This document shows positions 35,501-47,900 of a stretch of 64,000 nt of DNA, one piece after another (position 1 is the stretch's first letter; every line of letters begins with the position of its first letter). This DNA comes from Beta vulgaris subsp. vulgaris (lineage: Eukaryota > Streptophyta > Magnoliopsida > Caryophyllales > Amaranthaceae). The notes beneath the pieces are model-generated. The model saw only the letters and a program-made list of their open reading frames with translations. It had not been told where the DNA came from and ran no database searches. Position numbers and translations under genes: made by a program. Where the stretch lies: contig NC_079203.1 in the NCBI RefSeq assembly GCF_026745355.1, positions 55,786,141 to 55,850,140 on the forward strand, in the 5' to 3' direction.

Positions 35501-38500
35501 CACTATTTCATATATACTGGTCACAATTCTTATCTTACTGGAAATCAACTAACCAGTGACTGTAGTGATGTTCCTATCATACATGCACTGCAAAAGTCTG
35601 TGAGAGTGATTGAGTTGGATATATGGCCCAATTCTAATAAAGACAATGTTGATGTTCTTCACGGAGGGTATGCGTTTTCTTTCAAATTAAGAAGTCAAAA
35701 GTGAGATTGATCATGTCATAGATATCATGCCAATAACTTAACCTTTAAAAATAAGCATGTTTAGATTTCTGACATTTGCTCTGCTAAATTCATACCCAGT
35801 CAACTGTTATCTTCTTTATAAGATTTTGCTTCACTCTTACTGTCTTTGGGTACTATTCGTATCTGTCATAGGACAATGACTTCGCCTGTTGAGCTCATTA
35901 AATGTTTGAAGTCCATCAAGGAACATGCCTTTTCTGTATCCAACTATCCTGTTGTGATAACTCTTGAAGATCACCTTACTGCCGATCTTCAAGCTAAAAC
36001 TGCTGAGGTGAGTTTTTTGTCGTATGATACAATTGATGAAATAAACACTCTTTATTCTTTAAGCTGATTCAATGCATAGAGGGTTTTGAACCTTAGTTTT
36101 ATATGTTGAGACTCATAACTTACTAGATTATCCTCATTGTAACAACCATCGAAGGAGCTAAGTCGCTTATGATTTATCGTGTAGATGATCACTCAAACAT
36201 TTGGAGAAACACTATTTTTACCGGATTCAGAATGCTTTAGGGAATTGCCATCCCCTGAATCACTAAAGAAACGTGTCATGATATCGACTAAACCGCCAGT
36301 GGAATATCGTGAAGCTAAAGATTCAAAGGAAGATTCACTGAAGATTAACAAAGATTCCGGAGATGAGGAAGCTTGGGGAAAGGAACTCCGTAGTCTTCAT
36401 TCTCACTATGGCAGTCATAAGGTAAATTAATTGTTTAGAATTCTTCCTCTATTTGATGCCTCGAATTTTGGTTTGTAACATGATGAATGGCAGCATGACA
36501 ATTCGGACGATGGAGATGATAACGAGGACGAGGAAGATGATAATGATGATGTTAACAAGTCAAAAAAGTTTGAGGCACCAGAATACACGCGTCTTATTGC
36601 TATTCATGCCGGAAAACCCAAAGGTGGTCTAAGCGCAGCACTTAAGGTGGATCCTGATAAGGTGAGACGTCTTAGCTTGAGTGAACCACAGCTTGAGAAG
36701 CTAGCAGCTGATCGCGGGCAGGAGATTGTCAGGTATTTGTGGTAGCTGTAAAATTTTCTCAAAGGCAGCTCTGCAAACTTTTCTTTCTGCATAACCATTA
36801 TTACATATGTTCACATTGCTCTTGATAATGACTGAGAGTATGTTGTCTACTTCTCTTACCTTAAAATGCAGTTTGAGTTTTGATCAGGCCCTATCAGGGG
36901 TAAGCATAAGGTGAAATCAGGGCTGATAAGGTCAATCAGGTGTATCAAGTTTAGGTCAAATAAGTTGGGGTGAAAAAATGTGCCCTGATAATAGACCAAA
37001 AGATAACAGTGCTTATTCACATGATGTCAGAAGTAAAGGCTTCCTGGATTTGTGGTGATAACCAATTGGGATACATATTCTTTCTATTTATTTTAAATAT
37101 AGTAATTCTATTCTACTTGAAAACCAGCTTTGGAGGTCAGGTTTGTATCTCATAGTCTTGAGGTTGTAGTATCAAACTCCACCAGGGGAACTTTGGGGTG
37201 GGGATTTCTCTTACGCTTCCCCCACATTCCCAAGGGGCCTTGCCTGTTAAATTGGGCTGGGTTAACCTGCCTGGGTTCAAGTCAAGTATGACACATCTTT
37301 TTACAAAAAAAAATCTACCCGAAATGAGAGCTTTTTGCTCTTATACTTTCCCAAAATAGTCACTCCATCAGATCCTCTGAATTAGTTAGGTGTAAGGCAC
37401 TTACAATGTGGACCTCCTGGGACCCTCTTGAGGCAAAATATATGCCAGGTGCCTTTGTTGTCGTGTTGTGGTATCATCATCTCTGATGTGTGAAGAAGCA
37501 GGAAATTTTGTAATACAGCTAGATAATAAGTACCAAAGTACGAAAATGTTGTATCACCTTGTCATTGAAGGAGATACTCCTTTCTGCAAACATATAGTTT
37601 CTCGAATATGTTAGATGATGTAGTAACTAGTGCATTTTTAGTCTTTACTAAAATTACTTGATTCCGCTGTTCCTCAAGCATGCGGAAGGAATTGAATGTG
37701 TCTTGGTTAACTATATTTCATGTTTTCCCCTACACCACATATGTATTGCTTCTTTGTAGTCTATCAAATTCTGTTTGTATGAAAAGAACCATGCTGCAAC
37801 GAATACACAAATGCATGTGAAGAACTCTAGTCTCTGAAATGGACAATAGTTCATCATGTGAAGATTCTATCTTTGTTGCATGTAAGAATGATAAGAATGA
37901 CAGACCTATAGAGATACTGGAGCTTCACTAATCATGACTCAAATAGGCAGCTGCCGCAGCTCAGGCTCAAAGGAAACATAGGTTCACTTCCCTTTTTTTA
38001 AGTGAAGCTGGCTCCTTTGGGCCTTTTGGCTTATTAAATCCCCATACGCTGAATGAAAAAGAGGATTCTTGTAACTGTACTCTGCCATTGATTGCTTATG
38101 TTGCTGACGACTTATGGGTTGATGGTCATGACTCATGAGCCATTACTTGGGCAATTTATATTTGGTACATGTTTGCGAATGAGTAGCTTCAAGCTGATTA
38201 CTTCCCCTCTTTATTACTATCATGCATATTGCTAATGTGAACCCCTTTTTGGATCAGTTATAAAAAGTTTATCATGTTTTTCCAGATTTACTCAGAAGAA
38301 TATGCTTAGGATCTACCCTAAGGGAACACGAATTACCTCATCGAATTACAACCCTCTTATTGCATGGATGCATGGAGCTCAGATGGTTGCATTTAACATG
38401 CAGGTTTTATTCTAAACATGTACATAATCTGTCATTCATTTCTTTGTTCCTGTACTTGCAAATAAATTTTCCTCCAATAACAGGGATATGGAAGATCCCT

Positions 38501-40062
38501 GTGGCTGATGCAAGGAATGTTTAGAGCTAATGGTGGATGTGGTTATGTAAAAAAACCAAACTTTCTTTTGAATAGTGGTCCTAACGGTGAGGTCTTTGAT
38601 CCTAAAGTTAAACTTCCAGTGAAGAAGACTTTGAAGGTTAGTGGCTCACTCCAACATCCAAATAATTTGTATTTTATATGAATAATTCTGCAGACTGTCT
38701 TCCCCCACAATGTAACCTTCAGAATATCAATGTGCTGATTCAACCTTCTTGATTCTACAGGTGACTGTATATATGGGTGAAGGATGGTATTATGATTTCA
38801 AACACACCCATTTTGATCAATTTTCCCCACCTGATTTTTATGTCAGGGTAAGCTGCAGAAGTAACACAACTTAACATTTCATTATTATTATTAGGGAAAT
38901 TTGCGCCCAGAAGTACCTTTCAAGAAAAAATAATTAACAGGAGTACTTTTTGATATATACTTTGTGGTCAGAAGTACCTTTCAAAAAAAATTTTGCTCAA
39001 AAAGTATCTTTTAAGATGCTGGAGGTCCCTGTATTTGAGATTCCGACCAAAAAAATCAACATTCCAGTGTTGACTTACTTTCTATAGTCGTTTTCCTCAC
39101 CCTCCCTTGTACCTCCTTGTCCTTCCTCAATTTTTCTCTCAACCTTCTGATTCATTTGTGGTAAGGGGTTGTGGTTTCCATGCTATACCTGTATGCTTTT
39201 GGAAATCGACATTGTATCCTTACCTTTTCCAATGTCTTCATCGTTATCTTGTGGTTTTATAAGCATCTCAAGGATGCCCGTGTCATTATCTTCTCATTGA
39301 GAAATTTATTTGGAGAAGTGTTCTATGCGTTTTAATCTTATTTAGGTTCTGAAACCAATTTACACTTTAAGGATCTTGTTATAAAGTGGCAAGAACCTGT
39401 TTAAGTTATTTATTCGCCACTTTACAACAAGAAACTTAATTAAGTCAGTTCGAAACACCAAAAATGAGTTTAGAATGCATTATACATCTCATCGATGGAA
39501 TTTATAAAGTGAGGTATCAGAGTAGGGGCATCATTGACACACTTTATAGTTTATAAACCACAGGTGTACCATGTAAACTTTGGAAAAGGCAAGGGTACAA
39601 TGTAGAATTTCTAGCAAACTTAGGGCACATTATAGAACACCCCTTTTTAAATAAGAAAGGAAGTACTAGGCTTGATGTTCAAATTGTTTAAAATAACATG
39701 CTCTAATATTTCCTGTTGATCATAGTTTATTTTCATTGATCATCCCAATTCATCTGACCTTTTCTTAGGTTGGGATTGCGGGAGTGGCAGCTGATACTGT
39801 GATGAAGAAAACAAAAACACTTGAAGATAACTGGATACCGGCCTGGAATGAAGAGTTCGAATTCCCATTGAGTGTTCCTGAACTTGCACTCCTTAGGATT
39901 GAAGTTCATGAGTATGACATGTCCGAGAAAGATGATTTTGGAGGTCAAACATGTTTGCCTGTTTGGGAGCTCAGAGAAGGTATCCGTTCTATTCCACTAT
40001 TTAGTCGTGAGGGAGTCAAGTACAAATCAGTCAAGCTTCTGATGCACTTCCAATTTGTTTGA
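32567..40062 (+). CDS. Phosphoinositide-specific phospholipase C, tandem copy 2
   Basis: Same enzyme family as the upstream copy; 589 aa from nine exons: 32567-32875, 35471-35667, 35872-36007, 36185-36421, 36494-36732, 38286-38403, 38484-38636, 38761-38847, 39769-40062. EF-hand-like region (about 15-100), X domain (about 104-250), very acidic linker ([15 protein letters not shown]), Y domain, C2 domain. Catalytic residues by alignment: H121 ([10 protein letters not shown]), E151 and D153 (IELDIW), H167 (VLHGG), E201 (ITLEDHL). The N-terminus has a Cys/Arg cluster (VCFCCRRRF), a possible lipid-modified or membrane-contact patch (inference). Exons 2, 3 and 6-9 have exactly the lengths of their counterparts in copy 1. 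The linker carries an extra 72 bp intron (36422-36493). Intron 1 is 2.6 kb. Confidence 0.95.
37134..37320 (+). repeat. SINE in PLC copy 2 intron 5
   Basis: GGTTTGTATCTCATAGTC followed by GAGGTTGTAGTATCAAACTC (B-box-like), a C-rich body (CTTCCCCCACATTCCC) and an A-run (9 A's near 37305-37313). Sense orientation within the intron. Confidence 0.5.
39205..39604. repeat. Inverted repeat in PLC copy 2 intron 8
   Basis: ACATTGTATCCTTACCTTTT near 39208 is mirrored by GGAAAAGGCAAGGGTACAAT near 39580. Upstream, at 38890-39010, CAGAAGTACCTTTCAA occurs twice. Probably remains of fold-back elements inside the 921 bp intron. Confidence 0.45.
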
Positions 40063-40600
40063 TTGAATTAGTCCATTTGCTTTGTATCATTAGCTTCTCC
40101 CGGTTGGTGTGTTGTATTGCTTTGTCGTTGTGTGTGAAACGCGATAAGCCATTGGATTAATGAAGTAATAAGGCATGCAGTTTAGAGTGTGCAGTCTGCA
40201 TGACTGCACTATGTGCAGTCTGCATGACTGCGCTATGTGCAGATGGTTAAGAGTGATGTTGGTGGCTATGGTTTTGTCAATGTGTAAATATGTTATTCAT
40301 TTTGAGTGTCACAATGAGATTATAACCTTTATATATTCATCTATCTATTTCTTTGGTCTCCATATGTTTTTCTTTGGTTCATTTTTTGCTGCATGTTTGT
40401 GATGGTGGTGTGCAAAATTATCCCTATCTTCCTCAACTTTCAATACTAACTAATTTTATGATGTGACGTTCATCATACAATTGGTTCAAAATCGTGTGCA
40501 GGACTAATTTAAGGTTGACTTCTAATACTATTGTAAAATAAATTTGTATGCAATTGTCTCATCTAAATCTGTGATCAATTTGTTGAAATTGTACTACAGG
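40063..40600. other. 3' flank of PLC copy 2 with a short tandem hairpin repeat
   Basis: At 40189-40236 two 24 bp units occur back to back (GTGCAGTCTGCATGACTGC plus five bases), differing at one base. Each unit contains the self-complementary GCAGTC-TGCAT-GACTGC. About 130 bp after the stop codon, so probably in the 3'UTR. No gene in the rest. Confidence 0.6.
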
Positions 40601-40678
40601 CTCTAAAAAAAGTAATAGTATAACACAGCTATTACTGGTATAAATTTTCTCATTTGCAAAATTAAGCACTTACTGAAT

Positions 40679-41360
40679 CTTGGGACATCAAATTTGCATT
40701 CTCATTGTACAATTTTTTGTTTGATGTGCTCATTGTGCAAACTTACTTACCAAAAAAGCAACAGTATAAAGATTCTTATTATACAAAATTAAGCACTTAC
40801 CAAATTGCCATTGTCTAGAATTTTCATTGTGCATTCGCCGGCACGATACTGGATTAGCTTACGACACCTGTTTTTGGGGGCCGAATCCCCTATTAAAGAC
40901 AACAATTACGTGGCGGGCGCGTGCATTGCATCTAGCCGAAATTCGAATTTAGAGGTGTTGAATCATAACTTAACACATGCTAGCTTTATGCCATGAGCTT
41001 TTCAATCAAGCACTATTACCAATTGTGTAAATCCACCCTTTCTCTTGTTATAGGCTAAATGTCTGGGTTTGGGACATCAAATTTGCAATTTCATTGAACA
41101 AAATCACTTACCAAATAAGCAATAGTATAAAAATTCTCATTGTACAAAATTAAGCGCTTTCTAAATTGTCATTGTCTAAAATCTCCATTGTGCATTCAGT
41201 GTGCTAAATTACCTTATAAAGTGCATTGCTTATAGCTCGATTTCAAACTTTGAGACGCTCAACTATAATCTGATACACGCTAGCTTTGCGCCATGAGCTT
41301 TTCAGCCAATCGCTATTACCAATTGTGTCAATCAAAACTTTCTCCCGTTTTAGGCTAAAA
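40679..41360 (+). repeat. Diverged direct tandem duplication upstream of NFXL2
   Basis: Two copies, about 40679-41066 and 41067-41360. Shared words in the same order include GGGACATCAAATTTGCA, ACAAAATTAAGC, CATTGTCTA, CATTGTGCATTC, GCTAGCTTT..GCCATGAGC, TATTACCAATTGTGT and AGGCTAAA. The first copy has additional sequence. No coding potential recognised. Confidence 0.65.
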
Positions 41361-41941
41361 GACCATTATGGCACTCTCATCATTAGGATAAAATTAAATT
41401 GTCTCGAGACAACTTGAACTCAACTCACGTTCATGTTGGTGGGTGAACAATCAAACACGTGGTGAATCTGCTTCATAATGATAACAAGAGTCGACACCGA
41501 GGGATCAAAATGCATCGTCTCTAAGGACATTTCGTTATCGCAAGCCAATTATCATTCTGGTCACTTTTCCGAAACCTTTACTTTCACATCCTAAAGATCT
41601 AAATAATCGTCAAGCTACTCTTCTACGATTCACATTCTAATCGAGAATCAGAATCACATAAACTTTCACCCTTTTATCCCACACGAGATTCTATTTCTAT
41701 ATTAAATTTTTAAACATAAAACCTTGTACAATATCCCGAAATTCGAAATGTATTCAACTTAGCTACCACCTCTACCTCACAGTTATTACTTTATTAAACT
41801 CTTTGGAAGTGTTTGGAAGGAAAAAAAAAAAAATAGGAAATCCAAAACGTGCTAGGAAGTTTTTTCACATGAACTATCAAAGCCATTTAGCTCTAATATC
41901 TCCACTATCAAGCTATAATCTTTTGCTAGAAAATCTAAAAA
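41361..41941. promoter_or_regulatory. Upstream region of the NFXL2-like gene
   Basis: AT-rich with an A-run at 41821-41833. No TATA box assigned with confidence. Confidence 0.35.
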
Positions 41942-44900
41942 ATGTCCCCAACAATAAACCCACCACAATCTCTCTCCTCTGACTCCTCCGACTATGATTC
42001 CGACACCAGCACCAAATCTTCCGGCCACCATCTCCGCCATGTTGATCTCTCTAACACCATCTTCAAAGCTTACCTTGAGATCAATGGTCATGATTCATCT
42101 TCCTCTCCACAATCTTTAGACCTTTCAAAGATCCAAACTTTCCTAAATTCATCTTCTTCAGGTGCACTTTCTTGCCTTATTTGCCTTGAACGTATAAAAT
42201 CTACTGACCCAACTTGGTCTTGCAATGGTTTTTGTTTCTCTGTGTTTCATCTTCAATGTATTCAGAATTGGGGTCAACAATCTACTGCATTGGCAGCTTC
42301 ACGCGCCCTCACGCGCCTCCCCATTTCGGCACAGACGGCGGCCGATACCTCGGTATGGAACTGTCCTAAATGTAGATTTGAGTACTCTAAGTTTTTAATT
42401 CCTAAGAATTATTATTGTTTTTGTGGTAAATTGGAAAACCCACCTCATGATCCTTGGGTTTTACCTCATTCATGTGGGGAGATATGTGGGAGGCCATTGA
42501 AGAATAACTGTGGGCATTTTTGTCTTTTGTTGTGTCATCCTGGACCATGTCCTTCTTGCCCCAAGTTAGTGAAAAGTAGGTGTTTTTGTGGGGGGGTTCA
42601 TGATGTTAAAAGATGTGGGTTTAAGGAATTTTCATGTAATAATGAATGTAATAAGGTTTTGGATTGTGGGATTCATAAGTGTGTTGAGATATGTCATAAT
42701 GGGGAGTGTCCACCATGTAGGGAGAAGGGTGTGTATAGGTGCCAATGTGGGAAGGTGAAGGAGGAGAGGGAGTGTTGTGATAGGAATTTTCGATGTGATA
42801 ATCCGTGCGGTCAGGGTTTGGATTGTGGGAAGCATGTTTGTGAGCGAGGGTGCCATGGGGGAGTTTGTGGTCAATGCCCTCTTAAGGGGAAGAGGACTTG
42901 TCCTTGTGAGAAGAGAGTTTATGAAGGAATGCCTTGTGATGTTGTGGTGCCATTGTGTGGGGATACCTGTGATAAGAAGCTGAGCTGTGGCAAGCATAGG
43001 TGCCATGAAAGATGTCACCGCGGGCCTTGTGTTGAGACTTGTCGAATCATGATCACAAAATCATGTCGGTGTGGATGCGTAAAGAAACAGGTAAAAGCTC
43101 CCTTCCTTTTGTTTGACTGTTGATTTAGATACTACTATATTGCTATGGCACAGGCCAATGCGTACTAATAATTGTGTAGATTCCCTGCTATCAAGATTTG
43201 GCATGTGAAAGAAAGTGTTCGAGAGAACGTGATTGTGGGCGCCATGCTTGTAGGCGTCGCTGCTGCGATGGGGACTGTCCACCCTGTTCAGAGGTGCATC
43301 TTATTACTCAATAATGGTTACTTAGTTTTTGTGACTTCCATTCTGTTCCAGATGTATTGAATTATCTGTTTTTCAGGTTTGTGGTAGGAAGCTTCGCTGT
43401 AGGAACCACAAATGCCCTTCTCCATGTCATAGGTATACCCATTATGCCCCTGCTGCATTCAGTTTGGGTCTACCAAACATTTGGTTTAGTACATTGTGAC
43501 GTGGATCATTGTTGGTGTACAATTAATTTTATTTTTTTGGAGCAAAAGATGATGATTGTGTTGTAGTGATCAGCCGTATTGTGACTATATGGACAGTATA
43601 GCAAACCAAAACAGTATTGCAAGGAAAAGTTATGCCTTGCCTTCACTTTAAAGCAATAATTCAAGAGATTCTGCTTACCTCTTTTGATGTTGTGAGGGGA
43701 CAATTAATATTGTTGATATTGTGCTCTTATCTTAATTTGGCGTGAGCTATCAAGCATCAACTCCTACTATTGTTCATTAAAATCTTATTGTGCAATGCCA
43801 TGCCTTTGTAGGGCATTGAATGCCAGCTCAAATCTAAATGTAAATCATCTATGCTTACAAGTATGTGCACCGTGGATATATATAGTTATGAATGTATTAT
43901 TATGATGCATTTTCTTTCATCAAGTAGGAAATACAAAGTGACGCTTTTCTGGCTTACTGTTTTAGGGGCCCTTGTGCACCTTGCCCACTGATGGTAACCA
44001 TTTCATGTGCTTGTGGTGCAACACGTTTTGAGGTGAGAATCAGACCTTTCAAGCTCTAAACTGCGTTCACTTTTGAAGATGTTGATTAATTCAACCTTAT
44101 TGGCTGTTCGATGTCATTGCCTCCTTTGGGGATTTAAACTAAAAGCAACTAACTGGCTATTGAATAAGAAAGCATTGTAAGACAATTTCCAGACAAGTGT
44201 GTGTTAAGCATCATGGAGTTCATGATGCATGTGGCGAGACATGAATATGTTAGTGGCAAAGCAGGATTGTATTATTCCAAAGTCACGTGCATAGTCCTCT
44301 CTAAATGCTTAGCACATTAAATCTGGCATGGTTCTGGAAACCTTTCTCCTTGAGAGGGATGGTAGAACAAAATAAAGCTGTAAATCTCATACGGGGAAAG
44401 TACCTAGTACAATAGAACATTCTCTTTTGATGTGGATAATTGTTTTTTCCCAGTTATAGTCCTGTCTACTTATCTTCAATAACATGGCATGCAAGTTGCA
44501 TAGCTTTTATTTGCCTTTCATTACGCTTTTATTTCTAATATGCTTTAATAAACTGTTTGGGTTCTTGTGACCAGGTTCCTTGTGGTACAGAAACAGAACA
44601 GAAGCCCCCTCGTTGCCGCAAACCATGCCAGATAGTTCCTTTGTGTAGACACAGAGCAATTCGTAAGGTACACTTCTATTTGAATTCACATAATTTTGCT
44701 CTTATTTTGTTTGGTTGAGCTCTGAATTGGTGGTTCCATATATTTATAAAAAAAATTATTGTTTTCTTCTTTGGGTTTGTGCCCTTTACCTAATGACTGC
44801 TCGTCTCTACTCTACTAAAATGTACGCACCAGCCGCACAAATGTCATTATGGAACCTGCCCACCTTGTGGACTTCCTTGTGGTGAAGAGTATTCTTGTGG

Positions 44901-47900
44901 CCATGTCTGCAAACTAAGGTCAGTTGTTGTCTGATTTATCAGAATTTGATTCATTGTGTGGAACCTGAGTCTATTTATCAAAGTTTAACGGAAAATGTTG
45001 TCTCTTCTTTCTTTTTTTTGTTAAAAATTCTGTATTTAGGTGTCATGGTCCCGTACCTCCGCCTAACCCAGAGTTCACTTTGAAACCAAAGAAAAAGAAG
45101 CACAATCACCCGAGTGAACCAACAGCTGGAATTCCGTGTCCTCCTTGTCCAGAGCTTGTTTGGAGGTCTTGCCTTGGTCAACACTTTGCAGCAGAGAGAA
45201 TGGTTGAGATTCCTTAAGAATTAACTTCCCCTCTTAGATTATTTAGTTTCGACCAAATTTACCTTTTGATTTATATGCTACAAATATAACTTGACTAGTT
45301 TTGCTTCTTTGGTGTGTGTTTATCTGCAGATGATTTGTTCAAATAGAGCGCAATTTTCTTGTGACAACTTGTGTGGAAATCCTCTTGCTTGTGGCAATCA
45401 TTATTGTACGAAGACTTGTCATGCCCTTCAAAACTCATCATCCACATCAGATCAGCGTACAAGAGGTGCGCCGTGTGATGATTGTACTCTTCCCTGCCAA
45501 AAGGTACTTTTCTGGTCAGTCTATCTGTTTGACACTCAACTTATGAACTTAGTACCACCACAAGCACCACCTTGTATAGATCCTGTAATTGCAACTTTGC
45601 AAGGTTTGGGGAGGTCTAGATGTACTAGTCTTGCAACTTATCTAGCCTATAGCTCTACAATTAATAGAGAGATTACTTCTGGAGGCCCAGCAGATTTTTT
45701 TTTCGTTTTCTGCTCCCTTTTTTTTTCTGTATTTAATTGTTTAGATAGAACAGCTAAGAAACTAGGAAGGATTTCAAGTTTTTAACAGAGATAAAAAAAA
45801 GCGTAATGTGCAGTGAGTAGTGGACTTGTGGATGTAATGAAATTGTAACGTTTAGTGCTTTTACGTATTTTCCTTTATCTTTGTTTGACCGTGTCCTTTT
45901 CAGCAGCTAATATATGTGATCTTGTACAGTATATCTTTCTGCTGATAAGAATTGTCATAAAGTGCTATTTCATTTCTTCTTAGGAAAGAACACCTGTGTG
46001 TTCACACCCTTGCCCGTTGCCATGCCACCCTGGAGAATGCCCCTCGTGCAAAGTGCTTTTAAAACGTGCATGCCATTGTGGTGCGATGGTCCATGTCTTT
46101 GAGTGTATATACTACAACACTTTATCCGTAAAGGAACAACTAAGTGCTCGTACATGTGGTGGACCTTGCCACAGGTAAAACCTTGTTTCGAGTATTTTAT
46201 CATTGTAAAGGAACTCCAGCAATTTTATTTTATATTTGTTATCTTTCCTTTTCATTTAATGGTCTTTAATGGGTTTTGTGGTGGAACTGACATTTCTTTT
46301 GCTCTGAACGACTGAGATTTGCTTCTTAAATGGGCATATCTTAACCTTCGGGAGATACTTATGGCACTGTCACAACTTCATTTTCTGGTTACAAGTAGAA
46401 CCAAGAACGTTAATGGAGTATAATGAGTTAAACAAGAAAAATCTATGAATATATTGAAGTTTTATTATCACTTCCGCAAATTGGCAATATTGCAAGTTGG
46501 AAGTGTTTGACTTAGGCTGTCTTCAGGTCAAAATCTGTTAAAAAAAAAATCCTGTCCAAACCATAAGGCATATCAACCACTTTTACTTGTACCAAGTACT
46601 TCCTCCGTTTCTAAATAAGTGCAACACTTCTTGTTTTCACATTTGCCAATGCATTATTTTAACCATTAATATCTTCAATTATCAATAAGTAAAAATTATA
46701 AAAAGTTGATATTAAAAAAATTCACATTCAGACGAATCTAACAAGATCTCACATGACTATGTTTTTCCTAAAATGTAAATCACCAAAGCTAATTAAAGTT
46801 TAAATTGTGAATAGTAAACACTATGCAAATGTTGCACTTATTTAGAAACGGAGGAAGTATTTGTTTAACATTAAATTACATTGCTAATGTAAATTGACAT
46901 ACAATTTTGGTTATATTTAATGTTATAAAGTGAGATTTAATGTTGCATTGGTGTTGCAGAATGACTTATATGATAACACAAAATAATTTGACTAAATGCC
47001 TTGTATTTTGAAGTAGAGGGAGTATTATGAATCTGTCATCCGTTCATCCTATCAATTAATGTAAGGGAATTATAGAAAGCGGCTCAACTGGATGAGTAGA
47101 CGATGCTGTGAATATGCATCTATTTAATATATACATTGAGGCCTGCAACAATTTTTTCTTATAAGATATGATTTTGGTCTTTGTATCATTAAACAAGGCT
47201 CTGACTAAGTTTCAATTCTCAGTATGTGATGTATTTTTGTTGTATATGCAGAAAGTTACCTAATTGTACTCATCTATGCCCGGAGACTTGTCACCCTGGT
47301 CCTTGTCCTTCACCAGAGAAATGCAGTAAAAAGGTAATTACTGAGTTCAATATAGCCAAAGTCTTTATAAATTGCACAAACAATGTGAAGCATTTTTCCT
47401 TTCTTTTATAGTGATAAAATACTAACACGGGAGCTAAGCTTCGTAAATCAGTGTAAAAATAATGGATAATGTCTATGTCACTTGCCTATAATATTAGCTG
47501 TTGGGTTATGGTGGATGAAACATGGGGTTCTTTGTTGAGGAATTAGGATCGTATCGCGTGGACTTGACTATATGGAGTACGGACTATGAGGACTGAAGAG
47601 TGGATTGTGAACATGCCATCAAAGCATTAGTCAACTTCACCTAGTTGAAGATTGAGCTTTTTTGCTTTTTCTTGTTTACAATTGTGATATGCTCAAACAA
47701 TATTTACATTCCATACACTTTAAGACGCTTCATTTTGGGTAAAATTCATGGAAACTTCTTTAAATTTGCTGAGCCATACACTTGAGCACATACCCGTGGC
47801 CGAGACGAGTACCCTAGTGGCTGAGTCCGAGTAACATAGACTGTCAGCACTGCATATACTCTGATTCATCTGATATGGCATGAGGTAATCCATGTATTGC

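Noticed and set aside
42632..43018. 128-codon minus-strand open frame
   Set aside because: Shadow of the Cys-rich NFXL2 exon 1, with Thr/Pro-rich low-complexity content.
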